In this document: positions 32,230 to 42,264 of the stretch, one piece after another
Layout: each line of letters opens with the position of its first letter
How positions within the stretch are numbered: the stretch's first letter is position 1
Origin: Pseudomonadota bacterium
GTDB taxonomy: Bacteria; Pseudomonadota; Alphaproteobacteria; Rhizobiales; Beijerinckiaceae
Assembly (NCBI GenBank): GCA_023393655.1
Contig: JAEWKP010000381.1
Span: 1-64,000 of the forward strand
DNA: 64,000 bases
Direction: 5' to 3'
Position numbers and translations under genes: made by a program
The notes under the pieces: generated by a model
Database searches by the model: none
Seen by the model: the letters and a program-made list of their open reading frames with translations, nothing else
Told to the model about the DNA's origin: nothing

Positions 32230-35169
32230 TCAATTGCCGACCGGCGACGGCGTGATCGTAACGGCGCGCTGGTCTGGGACGTCATAGACGCGTTCCCAGG
32301 CAACCGGCATCGGCGCTGGCATCGGCGCAGGCAGGGCCACCTCCAGCTCGCTGACCCGCGCGCCGATATGGTCCAGCGCCGCCTGCGGCCAATCGCTGGT
32401 TTCGAGGTAAAGGCGGCCGAGGCGCGCAGCCACGGCCGGGATCGAATAATAGCGCTCGATGAAGCGCCGGCTGCGCCGGCCGAGATCCTCTAGATCGATT
32501 TCTCGGTCCAGGATCGATTTCAGCACGGAGTAGACCAGATGCGGCGGCGCATTGATGATCGGCGACTCCTCAGGCGCGATCGTCATCTCCGGCGCCCTCA
32601 GAAAGCATAGTACCGGCCGCCCCAGCGCCATCGCTTCCAGGGCAGTATAGCCGTGGAAGCCGCCGATGAATTGATCTGCGACCAGGTTGACCGATCGGAA
32701 GATGTCCAGCACCACCGTGTTGGGCACACCGGAGATCTTCACAAGCTCGACGTCATAGCCTTCGTCACGCAGGCGCTCGATCGCGGCCTCCAGATGACGG
32801 GTGCCTTTGAAATGCGAATGGTTGGGTGCGTGCGCGATGCGCAGCGGCTCGCCCTTCCTCCAAGTCAACGGCGCCGGCTGGAGATGCTCGAGATCGAGCG
32901 GCCAATAGTGCATGTTCCGGCAGCCGGGAACGTAGGTGAGCATATCGCCCATCGCGATCCTGGCAGTCACGCGATGGTCGAGCCGCGACAAAGACAAATC
33001 GAGCTGCTCGTCGTCACAGATGCAGTAAGCCTTGGGCTGGGGGCAATCAGTGCAGAAATTCACCGGCCCTAGTGCGAGCGTCCGATCACGGGTGCGCACA
33101 TCCGCGCCGTAAGCATAGGTATAGATTTTAAGGCCGGCGCGGCTCAGCAGCTCGATTTCGGCCTCTTCGATCCCGAAACGCTCGGTACCTGGCAGCAGCC
33201 CGCGATCGTAGAAGAAGTGGACCGCATCATAGCGCAGCATGACATATGCGAGCACGGCGAAGCGGAAGCGGCGATGCGCACTGCTCAGGATCCGCACAAG
33301 CTTCCCCGCGACCTTGTCGGGAATGGTTAGGTTGATACTGAAGTTGCGGGTGATGTGGTAGGTCGTGAAAACGAGCGAATCCGATTTCAGGCCGATAAGC
33401 TTGTCGCAACGCGCCAGCACCGGCAGGGTGAGGATCGGTGTGGTGCCCCATAACGTCCTGATCTTACCATCGCGCTGTCGTCGTTCGCCGAGACGGCGAG
33501 CCGTTGCAACGAAGCCATCGATGCAGCTCTCGAGGACGGGACGCAGAGCGCTTTCAACTCCGCGCTTCAGCCTCCCTATCAGCAGGCGCGCCTTCACCTT
33601 GAGCACGGAGATTGTGACCCGCTTGAAGGCGCTGACGACGAAGGGCAGTTTCCACATCTGTGCGAACAAGCTCTCCGTCTTCGTTTGCCGCACGCTGTCA
33701 GGCGCCCTCACGATCATCGCCGCCCTGCGCGCCAGGCGCCTCGCCACCCTGCGGGGGAAATTTCCCGTTCCGCGGTAGAGATCGGCGAGTTGTCTCGCCA
33801 GCGCGGGAACACTGTAATTGTGCTTGACATAGGCGCGGCCCTTCCCCGCCGCGTCCACGAGTTCCCCGCGACGCGCCACCAGGCGGCGAAGAACAGCCTC
33901 GATCGTCTCGGGACTCGCCTCGATGATCGGACAATTCGGCAAATCGGCGAGGCCGACCCCCTCATGCAGATAGCAGATCACAGGCAGCCCCAACGCCATG
34001 CCTTCGATCGCCGTCAAGCCGAACGCGCCGCTTACGAGTTGGTCAACCAGCACGTCGAGATCGCGCATGGCATCCAGCACCTGCGTGCGTGGGATTCCGG
34101 AGATCATCTGCAGCTCGATCGCCATCCCGTCAGCCTGCAACCTTTCGACAGCGGCCTCGAGATACTTCGTACCCTTGAAATAGGGGTGATTTGGGAAATG
34201 CCCGACGCGCAAGGGGCCCTCCGAGCGCGCCCGAGGCTCTACTTCGTCCAGATCGGCCAAGTCGATCGCCAGATAAGAAAGGTTGCGCGAACCTGGGATG
34301 AGCGGCACGGACAGGCCGTGCGCCACCATTGCGGTCGCATATTGGCGAATTGTCGCCAGCATGCGTTCGCCACCCTGGTCGTCACAAACGCAGAACGTGC
34401 CGGGGTCGGGGCATTCGCTGCAGAAGCTCCATGGCCCTGCCGCCAACGCCTTCTTGCGCATGCGGTGATCCGCGCCATACGCGTAGGTGTAGAGCTTCTT
34501 GCCGGCGCTCTTGTAGGATTTCAGTTCATCGAGGGCTATGCCCATGCGGGCGCCATAGCCGCCGATCAGATCGATGATCCCGGCATCATTGTAGAGGTGG
34601 AAGACGTCGTAGTGCAGCAGCGCCCATCCCAGCACCAGCCTCCGGAAAGGGTGAATGAGATTGTAGCGCTCGGCGATCAGCGCCGCCTCCACCTCCTTGA
34701 AGTTGAGATCGAAGTCAGAGGTGACGTGGTAGTGTGTAAAGACGAGGGACTCGGCCTCGACGCCGAGCATCCGGTCCGCCGCGGCTGCGGTTTTCAAGCC
34801 TACGATCGGGGTCACGCCCCAGCACGAGCGGAGCCGCCCCTCGCGCTGCCGCAGCCGCGACATCTCGCGCGCATCCGCACATAATGCTTTCCAGAAATCG
34901 GGGTCCGGATCGGTGCTGTTTCTGGCGAGCAGCGGCCCCATTGCCTCGATGAAGGCGCGGATCTCGCTCGTGTTGCAGCCGCGGAGGTTTCGCGTCAGAT
35001 GCCTGTAGAACGTAATGCCGAAATTTCGACAGTCGGCTCCGATCAGTTGGCTCAGCGGTGCAATCGCCTCGTGATTCTGGTGCGCGAAACGGTTCAGGTT
35101 TGCGAACGCCGCGGTGCGCTCGCAATCCGGGTCCCAGGTCGCGAAGAAGCGCGATACGCGGCCGAACAT
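32230..35169 (-). CDS. Tandem-duplicated two-domain glycosyltransferase with paired Cys clusters
   Basis: 979 residues made of two homologous halves. Half 1 (about 117-470) and half 2 (about 574-930) each run WG-TPI, LVFT-YH-T, Y-YAYGAD-R, a Cys cluster, PG-RN, H-PNH--FKGT, then D-DQ and A-EGMALG or A-EAMALG. The Cys cluster is C-x2-C-x6-C-x-C in both: C250, C253, C260, C262 and C706, C709, C716, C718. This looks like a zinc or iron-sulfur site. An N-terminal 110-residue region and a linker (470-573) rich in Arg/Lys complete it. The halves share the KGT and DQ motifs with the single-domain proteins at 18070 and 26601. Probably a bifunctional transferase; substrates unknown. Confidence 0.75.
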   Translation of the reverse strand: MFGRVSRFFATWDPDCERTAAFANLNRFAHQNHEAIAPLSQLIGADCRNFGITFYRHLTRNLRGCNTSEIRAFIEAMGPLLARNSTDPDPDFWKALCADAREMSRLRQREGRLRSCWGVTPIVGLKTAAAADRMLGVEAESLVFTHYHVTSDFDLNFKEVEAALIAERYNLIHPFRRLVLGWALLHYDVFHLYNDAGIIDLIGGYGARMGIALDELKSYKSAGKKLYTYAYGADHRMRKKALAAGPWSFCSECPDPGTFCVCDDQGGERMLATIRQYATAMVAHGLSVPLIPGSRNLSYLAIDLADLDEVEPRARSEGPLRVGHFPNHPYFKGTKYLEAAVERLQADGMAIELQMISGIPRTQVLDAMRDLDVLVDQLVSGAFGLTAIEGMALGLPVICYLHEGVGLADLPNCPIIEASPETIEAVLRRLVARRGELVDAAGKGRAYVKHNYSVPALARQLADLYRGTGNFPRRVARRLARRAAMIVRAPDSVRQTKTESLFAQMWKLPFVVSAFKRVTISVLKVKARLLIGRLKRGVESALRPVLESCIDGFVATARRLGERRQRDGKIRTLWGTTPILTLPVLARCDKLIGLKSDSLVFTTYHITRNFSINLTIPDKVAGKLVRILSSAHRRFRFAVLAYVMLRYDAVHFFYDRGLLPGTERFGIEEAEIELLSRAGLKIYTYAYGADVRTRDRTLALGPVNFCTDCPQPKAYCICDDEQLDLSLSRLDHRVTARIAMGDMLTYVPGCRNMHYWPLDLEHLQPAPLTWRKGEPLRIAHAPNHSHFKGTRHLEAAIERLRDEGYDVELVKISGVPNTVVLDIFRSVNLVADQFIGGFHGYTALEAMALGRPVLCFLRAPEMTIAPEESPIINAPPHLVYSVLKSILDREIDLEDLGRRSRRFIERYYSIPAVAARLGRLYLETSDWPQAALDHIGARVSELEVALPAPMPAPMPVAWERVYDVPDQRAVTITPSPVGN

Positions 35170-35191
35170 GTTCTGATCTGTCCGTTGCTGC

Positions 35192-36328
35192 TCAGCTCTT
35201 CAGAGCGTGGCACAATTCATCGATGACCCGGTCCTGTTTGGAGTGCCCCATGAAGGGCACGATCGGCAGAGTGATCGTCGCATCTTCGGCAATCGCGGCA
35301 TTTGGAAACGCTTCAGCCGCCAAGCCGTACTTATTGCGATAATAGCCGAGCCGATGCACCGCATGGGTGCCTGGGCGCGTCTGGATGTCTGCGTTCGCCA
35401 GTGCAGCCATGATCGCGTTGCGGCGCGAGCGCCCGCCTTCCGCGAGCCGAATGACGTAGGATTGGAATGTGTGCCCTTCGACGTCACCGGCGACCGGCAG
35501 GACGAGATCGTTCAGGGCGCGAAGGTGCTCAGTGTAGTAGCGAGCGCTCTGCCTGCGATCCGCAACGAGTTTCTCGAGTTTGGCCATCTGCGCGACCCCA
35601 ACCGCGGCCTGGATGTCGGAGAGCCGCAGATTGAAGCCGATGCGGTCGAAATTCGCCATCGTCCAGGGCCCGCGAGGCTCGCCGTCATCCGGCTGGCCGG
35701 TGGCGCCGTGGTTGCGCAGCGAGCGGACCGCGGCGGCAAGCGCGTCGTCATTGGTCGTGACCGCGCCGCCCTCTCCTGTCGTCACCACTTTTCGCGGATG
35801 AAAGGAGAAGCACCCGAGATCGCCCAGCGCTCCCACCGGCTCGCCCTTGTACGTCGTGGCAATGGCGCAGGCCGCATCCTCGATGATGCAGATGCCGCGC
35901 GGCGCGCAGATTTCCTTGATCTTGTCCATGGGCGCGGCGAGGCCGAAGAGATGAACTGCAATGACGGCTTTCGTACGCGGAGTGATTGCCGCTTCCAACG
36001 CCTTCGGATCGATGTTGAACGTGGCCAGATCGATATCGGCGAACACCGCCTTCGCTCCGACATACTCCGCAGCATGCGCGCTCGTGATCCAGGTGAATGC
36101 AGGGACGATCACCTCGTCCCCAGGCTTCAGATCGAGCGCCATCGTCGCGAGATGGAGTGCGGCAGTGCACGAGGTACACGCCATCGCGAAGGCAGCCTTC
36201 TGATTCGCAGCGATCTGCGCCTCGAAGCGTTCGGTCATCGGTCCCTGCGTCACCCATTTCGAGCCAAGAGCGGCGCGAATCATCTCGATCTCGGTTTCGT
36301 CGAAACTGGGTTCGGTGATGTTGATCAT
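35192..36328 (-). CDS. DegT/DnrJ/EryC1/StrS family sugar aminotransferase
   Basis: 378 residues. PLP-dependent transfer of an amino group to a keto sugar nucleotide. ITEPSFDETEIEMIRAALGSKWVTQGP is the family opening, CTSCTAALHLATMALDLKPGDEV binds PLP, IIEDAACAIATTY carries the Asp that pairs with the PLP nitrogen, and the Schiff-base Lys is in CFSFHPRKVVTTGEGG. This resembles the PseC/ArnB/perosamine-synthase side of the family, so a 4-amino sugar is likely. No matching 4,6-dehydratase is visible in the window; it must come from elsewhere. 22 bases before the 979-residue gene. Confidence 0.87.
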   Translation of the reverse strand: MINITEPSFDETEIEMIRAALGSKWVTQGPMTERFEAQIAANQKAAFAMACTSCTAALHLATMALDLKPGDEVIVPAFTWITSAHAAEYVGAKAVFADIDLATFNIDPKALEAAITPRTKAVIAVHLFGLAAPMDKIKEICAPRGICIIEDAACAIATTYKGEPVGALGDLGCFSFHPRKVVTTGEGGAVTTNDDALAAAVRSLRNHGATGQPDDGEPRGPWTMANFDRIGFNLRLSDIQAAVGVAQMAKLEKLVADRRQSARYYTEHLRALNDLVLPVAGDVEGHTFQSYVIRLAEGGRSRRNAIMAALANADIQTRPGTHAVHRLGYYRNKYGLAAEAFPNAAIAEDATITLPIVPFMGHSKQDRVIDELCHALKS

Positions 36329-36347
36329 GGTCGCCTGCCTTGCTGTC

Positions 36348-37406
36348 TCAAAGAATGTCGTGGTTCAGAACGAAATCCGATCCGCCTGGCCGATAGCGTT
36401 CCACCTGTTCGGTGACGAGACGCCTGAGCTCCTCGGCGGTCTCGACGGGCAGCCGCACCTGATCGGTCCCGGCAAGCTGGTCTGGGAGTTGCGCTAAAGC
36501 GCGGTCGTAGGTCGCGGAGGTGCCGATGGCTAGGTCAATAATGCCGCGCACTACCTGCTTCGGATTGCCGGCCAGCTCCTCATAGGGCACGCGCACGATG
36601 CGCGCCGCGCTCGCCTTGGCCAGACTGGCTTCCATCCCCGTCCCGATCGAGACCGCCTGCGCCGCCACTTGCGCCAGCGGAGGCAATGTGACGATTGCGG
36701 CATAGTCGACGGGGCGCACCGACCACCATTTTGCGGCGTCGGCGAAGAGATCGAGCCGCTGCAGCCAGATCGACTGCGCGACATAGAACGGGTCTCGCTC
36801 GCACACAACCAGAACCCAGCCGGGAAAAGCCTCGGCCAACACGTCCGCGTTGAGGGTGAACCAGCTGTTGTTCTTCAGTGCCAGCGGAAGACCGGCCGCA
36901 CGCTCCATGGCGGCGAGGCTGCGTCGCAACCCCAAAGCATCGAAGCGCCGCCGCTCCGTTTCGCCCAGCGCATGTGTCGACTGGCCGAGATCGAACCAGC
37001 GCGACCAGAAATAGCCGAACTCACTCGGCTCGGCCCAGCCATCCGTCACCCCTCGCTTGGAGCGGTAGGACGAACCCGATCCTGCGCCAGGAAGCGATAG
37101 TGCGTCCTGGATCAACATTCCCAGGGCGGGCGCCTGCCAGAATCGGGCAACGAAGTTCGTCGCCACACCGAACTGGCCCGACGATGCCAACAGCTGACTC
37201 AGCACGGTCGTCCCGCTCCGGGGCGGGCCGAGGATGAAAACAGGCGGCGTCCGAGGCACGACGCAATCGGCTTCGAGAGTGCCCTGGATGGGCGCGACGA
37301 GCTTGTTCAGTAGCGCCAACCGTTCCTCGGAGCGCAGGCTCTTGCCGTGCCGGCTGGTAAGCCCGGCCAATTGCGGCAGCTCGTCCATGCCGGGCTCCGT
37401 CGTCAA
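36348..37406 (-). CDS. PAPS-dependent sulfotransferase
   Basis: 352 residues. The 5'-phosphosulfate loop FILGPPRSGTTVLSQLL (about residues 57-73) is the family signature, followed by TNFVARFWQAPALGM and a 3'-phosphate-binding region near VLVVCERDPFYVAQS. No signal peptide: a cytoplasmic enzyme acting before export. It likely sulfates the glycan using PAPS from CysD/CysNC encoded three genes upstream. The frame opens with TTG 37406, which overlaps the preceding gene's stop as TTGA. The next ATG is 37388. Given the many NTGA overlaps in this run, TTG is credible. Acceptor unknown. Confidence 0.85.
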   Translation of the reverse strand: MTTEPGMDELPQLAGLTSRHGKSLRSEERLALLNKLVAPIQGTLEADCVVPRTPPVFILGPPRSGTTVLSQLLASSGQFGVATNFVARFWQAPALGMLIQDALSLPGAGSGSSYRSKRGVTDGWAEPSEFGYFWSRWFDLGQSTHALGETERRRFDALGLRRSLAAMERAAGLPLALKNNSWFTLNADVLAEAFPGWVLVVCERDPFYVAQSIWLQRLDLFADAAKWWSVRPVDYAAIVTLPPLAQVAAQAVSIGTGMEASLAKASAARIVRVPYEELAGNPKQVVRGIIDLAIGTSATYDRALAQLPDQLAGTDQVRLPVETAEELRRLVTEQVERYRPGGSDFVLNHDIL

Positions 37407-38434
37407 CGCAGGATCTCCGTCGCCGCCTGCATGACCGCCTCGGCCGCGTCGTCGTCGAGGGCGGGATATAACGGCAGCGACAAGGTTTCATCGAAAAGGC
37501 GCTGAGCGATGGGAAATTGCCGCGTCGTCGGCCGGATATGATGCAGCATGACCGCGACCGGACGTCTGACAGCGATGCCCCTCTTTTCGAACTCCGCGAT
37601 CACGTCGGCCAGCCTACTGGCACCGTCCTTCAAGCGGACAATGTAGCGGAACGGGGCCACCGTTTCGTCGCGGAGCGGAATGTCGATGTTGCGCAAAGAC
37701 GAAAAGCGGCGATCATAAGCGTCGGCGAGATGCCTCCGTCTATCCAGAAGACCAGCAACCTGTCGCAGTTGCGACAGAACGAGAGCAGCCTGTAGGTCGG
37801 ACATCGGATATAGGTTGAGCTTGTAGGAGGAGCCTGCCAGGCGCTTCATCGATCGGATCGTCTCGGCGTCCGCAATCGAGCGGCACAAAATGGCGCCACC
37901 TTCTCCGCCGGACAGCATCTTAGTCGCCTCGAAGGAAGTGATCGCGAGATCGACGCCACTTCCCGCGGCCTCAGGCGACGAGGGCCAATATTGCGCCCAG
38001 TCGACGATAAATTTCGACGTATCACCGTAGCGGCTCATGTCGAGTCGGTGGCCAAACAACCACGGCAGAATGACGACATCGATCTTGGCGCCGGATGATG
38101 TCGCGACGTCAGCGGGGTCGATGCCATATACCTCGTCACAATCCATCAGGATCGGCTCGGCTCCCAACGTTTCGACGACGCCGAGAACTTCGGGACAGAC
38201 ATAGGTCGGAAGTGCGACCTTGGAGCCGGGCTTGATACCTCGGATACCAAGCACGAGCAGGAGAGCCTGGCAGCCCGAGCCGACGACGACTGCATCGGCG
38301 AAGCCACAATGCTTCGCGAGCTCCTTCTCGAGCGTCGCCGCCGCCTGCCCCTCGGCCAGCATTCCGCTGTCGAGCACATGTTGCAATGCATGCAGATCGT
38401 GCGCTGTCAGTTGAGGCCGACTATGCGGGATCAT
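37403..38434 (-). CDS. DegT/DnrJ/EryC1 family aminotransferase (second, divergent copy)
   Basis: 343 residues from ATG 38434 ([13 protein letters not shown]). A longer frame to 38488 adds residues with no family likeness. GSGCQALLLVLGIRGIKPGSKV is the PLP phosphate site, VDWAQYW holds the Asp, and SFEATKMLSGGEGG the Schiff-base Lys. It is shorter than the enzyme at 35192 and little like it. It lies between a CelD-type acetyltransferase-like gene (14-base overlap) and the sulfotransferase, so it may supply an amino group to the same modified residue (inference). Confidence 0.82.
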   Translation of the reverse strand: MIPHSRPQLTAHDLHALQHVLDSGMLAEGQAAATLEKELAKHCGFADAVVVGSGCQALLLVLGIRGIKPGSKVALPTYVCPEVLGVVETLGAEPILMDCDEVYGIDPADVATSSGAKIDVVILPWLFGHRLDMSRYGDTSKFIVDWAQYWPSSPEAAGSGVDLAITSFEATKMLSGGEGGAILCRSIADAETIRSMKRLAGSSYKLNLYPMSDLQAALVLSQLRQVAGLLDRRRHLADAYDRRFSSLRNIDIPLRDETVAPFRYIVRLKDGASRLADVIAEFEKRGIAVRRPVAVMLHHIRPTTRQFPIAQRLFDETLSLPLYPALDDDAAEAVMQAATEILR

Positions 38435-39500
38435 CGAGCCGGCCGTAGGGATAGGCGTAGAAAAACGGGAAAAGTTCCGCGAGTTCATGTTTGCGTCGCC
38501 GGAAGAGATCCACGCCCGCAGCCGACGCCCGGATAAGGTAGGTGTACGTCCGATCCTCGGCTCCGAATCCGGCCTTGAAGTGGTGCAACGAGGTCTGCGT
38601 CAGACCGGTACCGCCCCAGTTCCAGACCCTCTCCCCTTGCCGGACAGCCTCGCGCATCCCCGACAGGATCAAAAAGGAAAGCGGCTGCCGCGGGCGGTCC
38701 TCGACCCGGATCGCCGGAGTCACATATTCGACCGTGCCGTTGAAGCTGAGTGTCAGCATGGCCGCCACCGGGCGATCTCGATCCATCGCGACAGCAAGGC
38801 GTCGCATGCCCGCTGGTATCGTCTCGCGCAGGGCGCTGAAATGCTGCCTTGGCTTGGAGCGACCGCCGAGCGCCGCGATGTTCTGCGCATGGGTATCGGC
38901 AAGGAAATCCCAGGCCCATTCCTCGTCTGTCAGTTGTTCGATGAAGCCCTGTTTCATACCCTTGCGAACGAGGTTCCGGGTCTTCTGGCCGAACAGCGCC
39001 AGAAGCCGGTCATCCAACCCGGCGCCGTCGTTCGGCAACGTTGTCATCTGGCCGATCCGGGCTTCTGTCAGGTCCGGACGATAGGCCCGCTCATAGACGC
39101 GGAGCGCACCGTTCTCGGCCGGCAGCAGCACAAGCGTCGACGACAATGCGCCGATGCGCTCGACTTCTTTGGCCAGCGCTTCCGCCAGCACGGTTCGAAT
39201 AGCGTCTGCCTCCGGATCAGCCCGATCGAGAAGAGCGGATCCGTGTGACCCCCACCAAGGTAGGCTGTTCACGACGGCCCCGAGGCCGACCGCAGTCGAG
39301 ATCGCAAAAGGGAGTGCGCCGACGAGCTGGCCGTCGCGACTGGCCAGGAGAATCTGGATGTCGGCAGCGGTCGTTCGCTGCAGGAATGCGAGAAATTCCG
39401 GTGTGCCGTAGATGAGGTTGCCGGGATCGCTCGCCAGCAGCGCGCGATACGCAGCCGAATCCAACCCGAACTCCAGAGACCGGATGGAAACCGTGATCAC
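38421..39500 (-). CDS. GNAT-fold acetyltransferase-like protein (FemAB/CelD type)
   Basis: 359 residues. [20 protein letters not shown] opens an N-terminal GNAT-like lobe. [15 protein letters not shown] and [20 protein letters not shown] with WNWGGTG form the Acetyltransf_6 (CelD/BcsL) pattern common in exopolysaccharide clusters. Such proteins are thought to transfer acyl or aminoacyl groups to glycans. Its ATG overlaps the CysNC stop (ATGA). It resembles the first 345 residues of the fusion protein at 42261-44894 in fold only. Substrate unknown. Confidence 0.75.
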   Translation of the reverse strand: MITVSIRSLEFGLDSAAYRALLASDPGNLIYGTPEFLAFLQRTTAADIQILLASRDGQLVGALPFAISTAVGLGAVVNSLPWWGSHGSALLDRADPEADAIRTVLAEALAKEVERIGALSSTLVLLPAENGALRVYERAYRPDLTEARIGQMTTLPNDGAGLDDRLLALFGQKTRNLVRKGMKQGFIEQLTDEEWAWDFLADTHAQNIAALGGRSKPRQHFSALRETIPAGMRRLAVAMDRDRPVAAMLTLSFNGTVEYVTPAIRVEDRPRQPLSFLILSGMREAVRQGERVWNWGGTGLTQTSLHHFKAGFGAEDRTYTYLIRASAAGVDLFRRRKHELAELFPFFYAYPYGRLDDPA

Positions 39501-41365
39501 GCCCCGAGCCTCGCGACAAGCGGGGCCAGTATTGCATCGAGATGACGCTCGAGTTCGGCGTCCGAGGCAGCGGGAGGGCTTGAGCCGTCGATCCGGACAT
39601 CCGGATGCTCCGGCGCTTCATAAGGGCTGGACACGCCGGTGAAATTTGGAATCTCTCCTCGAAGGGCGCGGGCATAGAGGCCTTTGGCATCTCGCCGCTG
39701 GCACTCTTCGAGCGGCGTGTCGACGAAGACCTCGATAAACTCGTCCGACTGGAACAGCCCGCGCACCATGTCTCGCTCGGCCCTGAAGGGCGATATGAAC
39801 GAGCACAGCACAATCAGACCGGCTTCGGTCATCAGCTTGGCCACCTCGCCGGCACGCCGGATGTTCTCGACCCTGTCCGCGCTGGTGAAACCGAGGTCCC
39901 CATTCAGGCCCAGTCTCAGATTGTCGCCATCGAGCAGCATCGTATGCCGGCCCAGCTCGTGAAGCCGCTTCTCAAGCCCTTTCGCGAGCGTGGATTTGCC
40001 CGAGCCCGACAGGCCGGTGAACCAGACGCAGACGGGCTGCTGCGATTTGAGCGCTGCGCGCGCCTGCTTTTCGACGAGCGTTCGTTCGGGCGTGATGTTG
40101 AGCGCTCTTCGCAACGCATGGCGGATCATGCCTGCAGCGACCAGCTCATTGCTGAAGCGGTCAACCAGGATGAAGGCACCGCCGCGGCGGTTCTCAACAT
40201 AGGGATCGAACGCCACGGCGCTCGCCAGCGACAAGTTCGCGACCCCGATTTCGTTCAGCGCTAACGTGTCGGCGGCCAGCTCTTCCTGCGTGTCGACGTT
40301 GAGCTTGTGCTTGAGCGAGGTCACTGATGCAGGAACCCAGCGAGGGCCGATCCGCATAAGGTAACCCCGTCCGGGGAGCAGCGGCTCACTCGACATCCAG
40401 ATCAGGTTCGCCGAGAACTGATTGGCGACGGTGGGCGGCTTCGTGGCTGCCGTGAGCAGGTCTCCCCGTGACAGGTCGATTTCGTCCGAAAGGACGATGG
40501 TGACCGCCTCTCCGGCATTCGCCTCTGTCTGATCCGCATCGGGACCAATGATCCGCTCGATCCTCGTCGCGCCCCCCGAAATTGCCGAGATCACTGTCTC
40601 GCCGACGCTCACCGCACCGGAGCTGACCGTTCCCGAATAGCCGCGGAAGTTGGCGTCCCGGCGGTTGACCCACTGCACGGGAAACCGGAACGGCTCGTCG
40701 ACAGCGTCGCGCGCGACCGAGACGGTTTCCAGATGACCGAGCAGCGTCGGACCGCAATACCAGGGCATGGATGGGGACCGGGCGCTGACATTGTCCCCGA
40801 AGCGCGCGGAGACTGGAATCGCCGTAACCGAGCCCAGTCCGAGCTTAGCCGAAAGACACTCGAAATCGCCGACGATTCTGGCGAAAGAGCCTTCGTCGAA
40901 ATCGACCAGATCGATCTTGTTGACGGCCAGCACATAGTGCCGGATGCCGAGCAGCGAACAGATCGTCGCATGTCGGCAGGTCTGGACTAGCAGGCCTTTG
41001 CGGGCGTCGACGAGCAGGATCGCCAGGTCCGCGCTGGATGCGCCGGTCGCCATGTTGCGCGTGTATTGCTCGTGGCCGGGCGTGGCGGCGACGATGAAGC
41101 TGCGCCTCGGAGTGGCAAAGTAGCGATAGGCGACGTCGATCGTGATACCCTGCTCGCGCTCGGCTTCGAGACCATCGACGAGCAATGCGAGGTCAGTCTC
41201 CGCCCCGGTCGTGCCGTGACGCCGCGAATCCCGCTCCAAGGCTGCCAGCTGGTCGTCAAGGATCTGGCCGGCCTCCAGCAGGAGCCGCCCAATCAGCGTC
41301 GATTTGCCGTCGTCGACCGACCCGCAGGTCAAGAAGCGCAGCAGCGAAGGGCTCTCCGGGCGCAT
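39497..41365 (-). CDS. cysNC: Bifunctional sulfate adenylyltransferase subunit 1 / APS kinase (CysN-CysC fusion)
   Basis: 622 residues. The N-terminal CysN GTPase drives sulfate adenylation with CysD; the C-terminal CysC kinase phosphorylates APS to PAPS. CysN: G1 GSVDDGKST (15-23) and NKID are intact, but the G3 motif reads A94-T-P-G-H where CysN normally has Asp (DTPGH), the residue that helps hold Mg2+. CysC (about 445-622): [29 protein letters not shown] all present. The ATG at 41365 overlaps the cysD stop. With the sulfotransferase downstream, this is PAPS supply for glycan sulfation rather than cysteine synthesis (inference from context). Confidence 0.93.
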   Translation of the reverse strand: MRPESPSLLRFLTCGSVDDGKSTLIGRLLLEAGQILDDQLAALERDSRRHGTTGAETDLALLVDGLEAEREQGITIDVAYRYFATPRRSFIVAATPGHEQYTRNMATGASSADLAILLVDARKGLLVQTCRHATICSLLGIRHYVLAVNKIDLVDFDEGSFARIVGDFECLSAKLGLGSVTAIPVSARFGDNVSARSPSMPWYCGPTLLGHLETVSVARDAVDEPFRFPVQWVNRRDANFRGYSGTVSSGAVSVGETVISAISGGATRIERIIGPDADQTEANAGEAVTIVLSDEIDLSRGDLLTAATKPPTVANQFSANLIWMSSEPLLPGRGYLMRIGPRWVPASVTSLKHKLNVDTQEELAADTLALNEIGVANLSLASAVAFDPYVENRRGGAFILVDRFSNELVAAGMIRHALRRALNITPERTLVEKQARAALKSQQPVCVWFTGLSGSGKSTLAKGLEKRLHELGRHTMLLDGDNLRLGLNGDLGFTSADRVENIRRAGEVAKLMTEAGLIVLCSFISPFRAERDMVRGLFQSDEFIEVFVDTPLEECQRRDAKGLYARALRGEIPNFTGVSSPYEAPEHPDVRIDGSSPPAASDAELERHLDAILAPLVARLGA

Positions 41366-42264
41366 CAGAAATAGCCCTCGCGCTTCTTCTTCTCCATCGA
41401 TGCGGCCTCGTCGCTGTCGATCAGACGACCCTGCCGCTCCGAGGTCGTGGACGCCCTCATCTCGGCGATGATCGCATCGAGATCGGCGGCGGAGCTGTCG
41501 ATCGCCCCGCTCAACGGATAGCAACCGAGTGTCCGGAAACGGACCATCCGCATCTCCGCGCTCTCGCCCGCTTCCAGCGGCAGCCTGTCGTCGTCCACCA
41601 TGATCCAGGTGCCGGAGCGGCGCACGACCGGACGCGGCTTAGCGAAATACAACGGCACGACCGGGATGCTCTCGGCTTTGATGTAGGTCCAGATGTCGAG
41701 CTCGGTCCAATCCGACAGCGGAAAGGCCCGAACGCTTTCCCCCTGACGGATCCTTGTATTGTAGAGATTCCAGAGCTCCGGGCGCTGATTTCGAGGGTCC
41801 CAGACGTGCCCGGCCGAGCGGAACGACAGCACTCGCTCCTTCGCGCGGCTCTTCTCCTCGTCACGGCGGGCGCCTCCGAAGGCGGCGTCGAAGCCATATT
41901 CGTCGAGCGCCTGCTTTAGAGCTTCGGTCTTCATCACCTGGGTGTGCAAGGCAGAGCCGGAAGCGATCGGGCCGATGTCGCGCCGAATTCCTTCGGGGTT
42001 GATGTGGACGATCAGATCGAGACGATGGCGCTCAGCCACCGCGTCACGGAACGCAATCATCTCCCGGAACTTCCAGCGCGTATCGACATGGAGAAGCTTG
42101 AACGGCAGCGGCCCTGGCCGGAACGCCTTTAGCGCCAGATGGAGCAGTACCGAGGAGTCCTTGCCGATCGAATACAGCATCACGACGTTGCTGAACTCGG
42201 CGACGACCTCGCGCAGGATCTCGATGGAATTCGCTTCGAGCGCTCGCAGATGCGCAGTTTTCAC
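41365..42264 (-). CDS. cysD: Sulfate adenylyltransferase subunit 2 (CysD)
   Basis: Joins sulfate to ATP giving APS, coupled to GTP hydrolysis by CysN. 299 residues, the usual CysD length. The PP-loop [15 protein letters not shown] is intact, [13 protein letters not shown] and [17 protein letters not shown] are family hallmarks, and the C-terminus ends KKKREGYF as usual. The start is GTG 42264, which overlaps the upstream stop (GTGA) and gives the correct N-terminus ([19 protein letters not shown]). A much longer upstream frame is antisense-like noise inside the fusion gene. Confidence 0.95.
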   Translation of the reverse strand: MKTAHLRALEANSIEILREVVAEFSNVVMLYSIGKDSSVLLHLALKAFRPGPLPFKLLHVDTRWKFREMIAFRDAVAERHRLDLIVHINPEGIRRDIGPIASGSALHTQVMKTEALKQALDEYGFDAAFGGARRDEEKSRAKERVLSFRSAGHVWDPRNQRPELWNLYNTRIRQGESVRAFPLSDWTELDIWTYIKAESIPVVPLYFAKPRPVVRRSGTWIMVDDDRLPLEAGESAEMRMVRFRTLGCYPLSGAIDSSAADLDAIIAEMRASTTSERQGRLIDSDEAASMEKKKREGYF

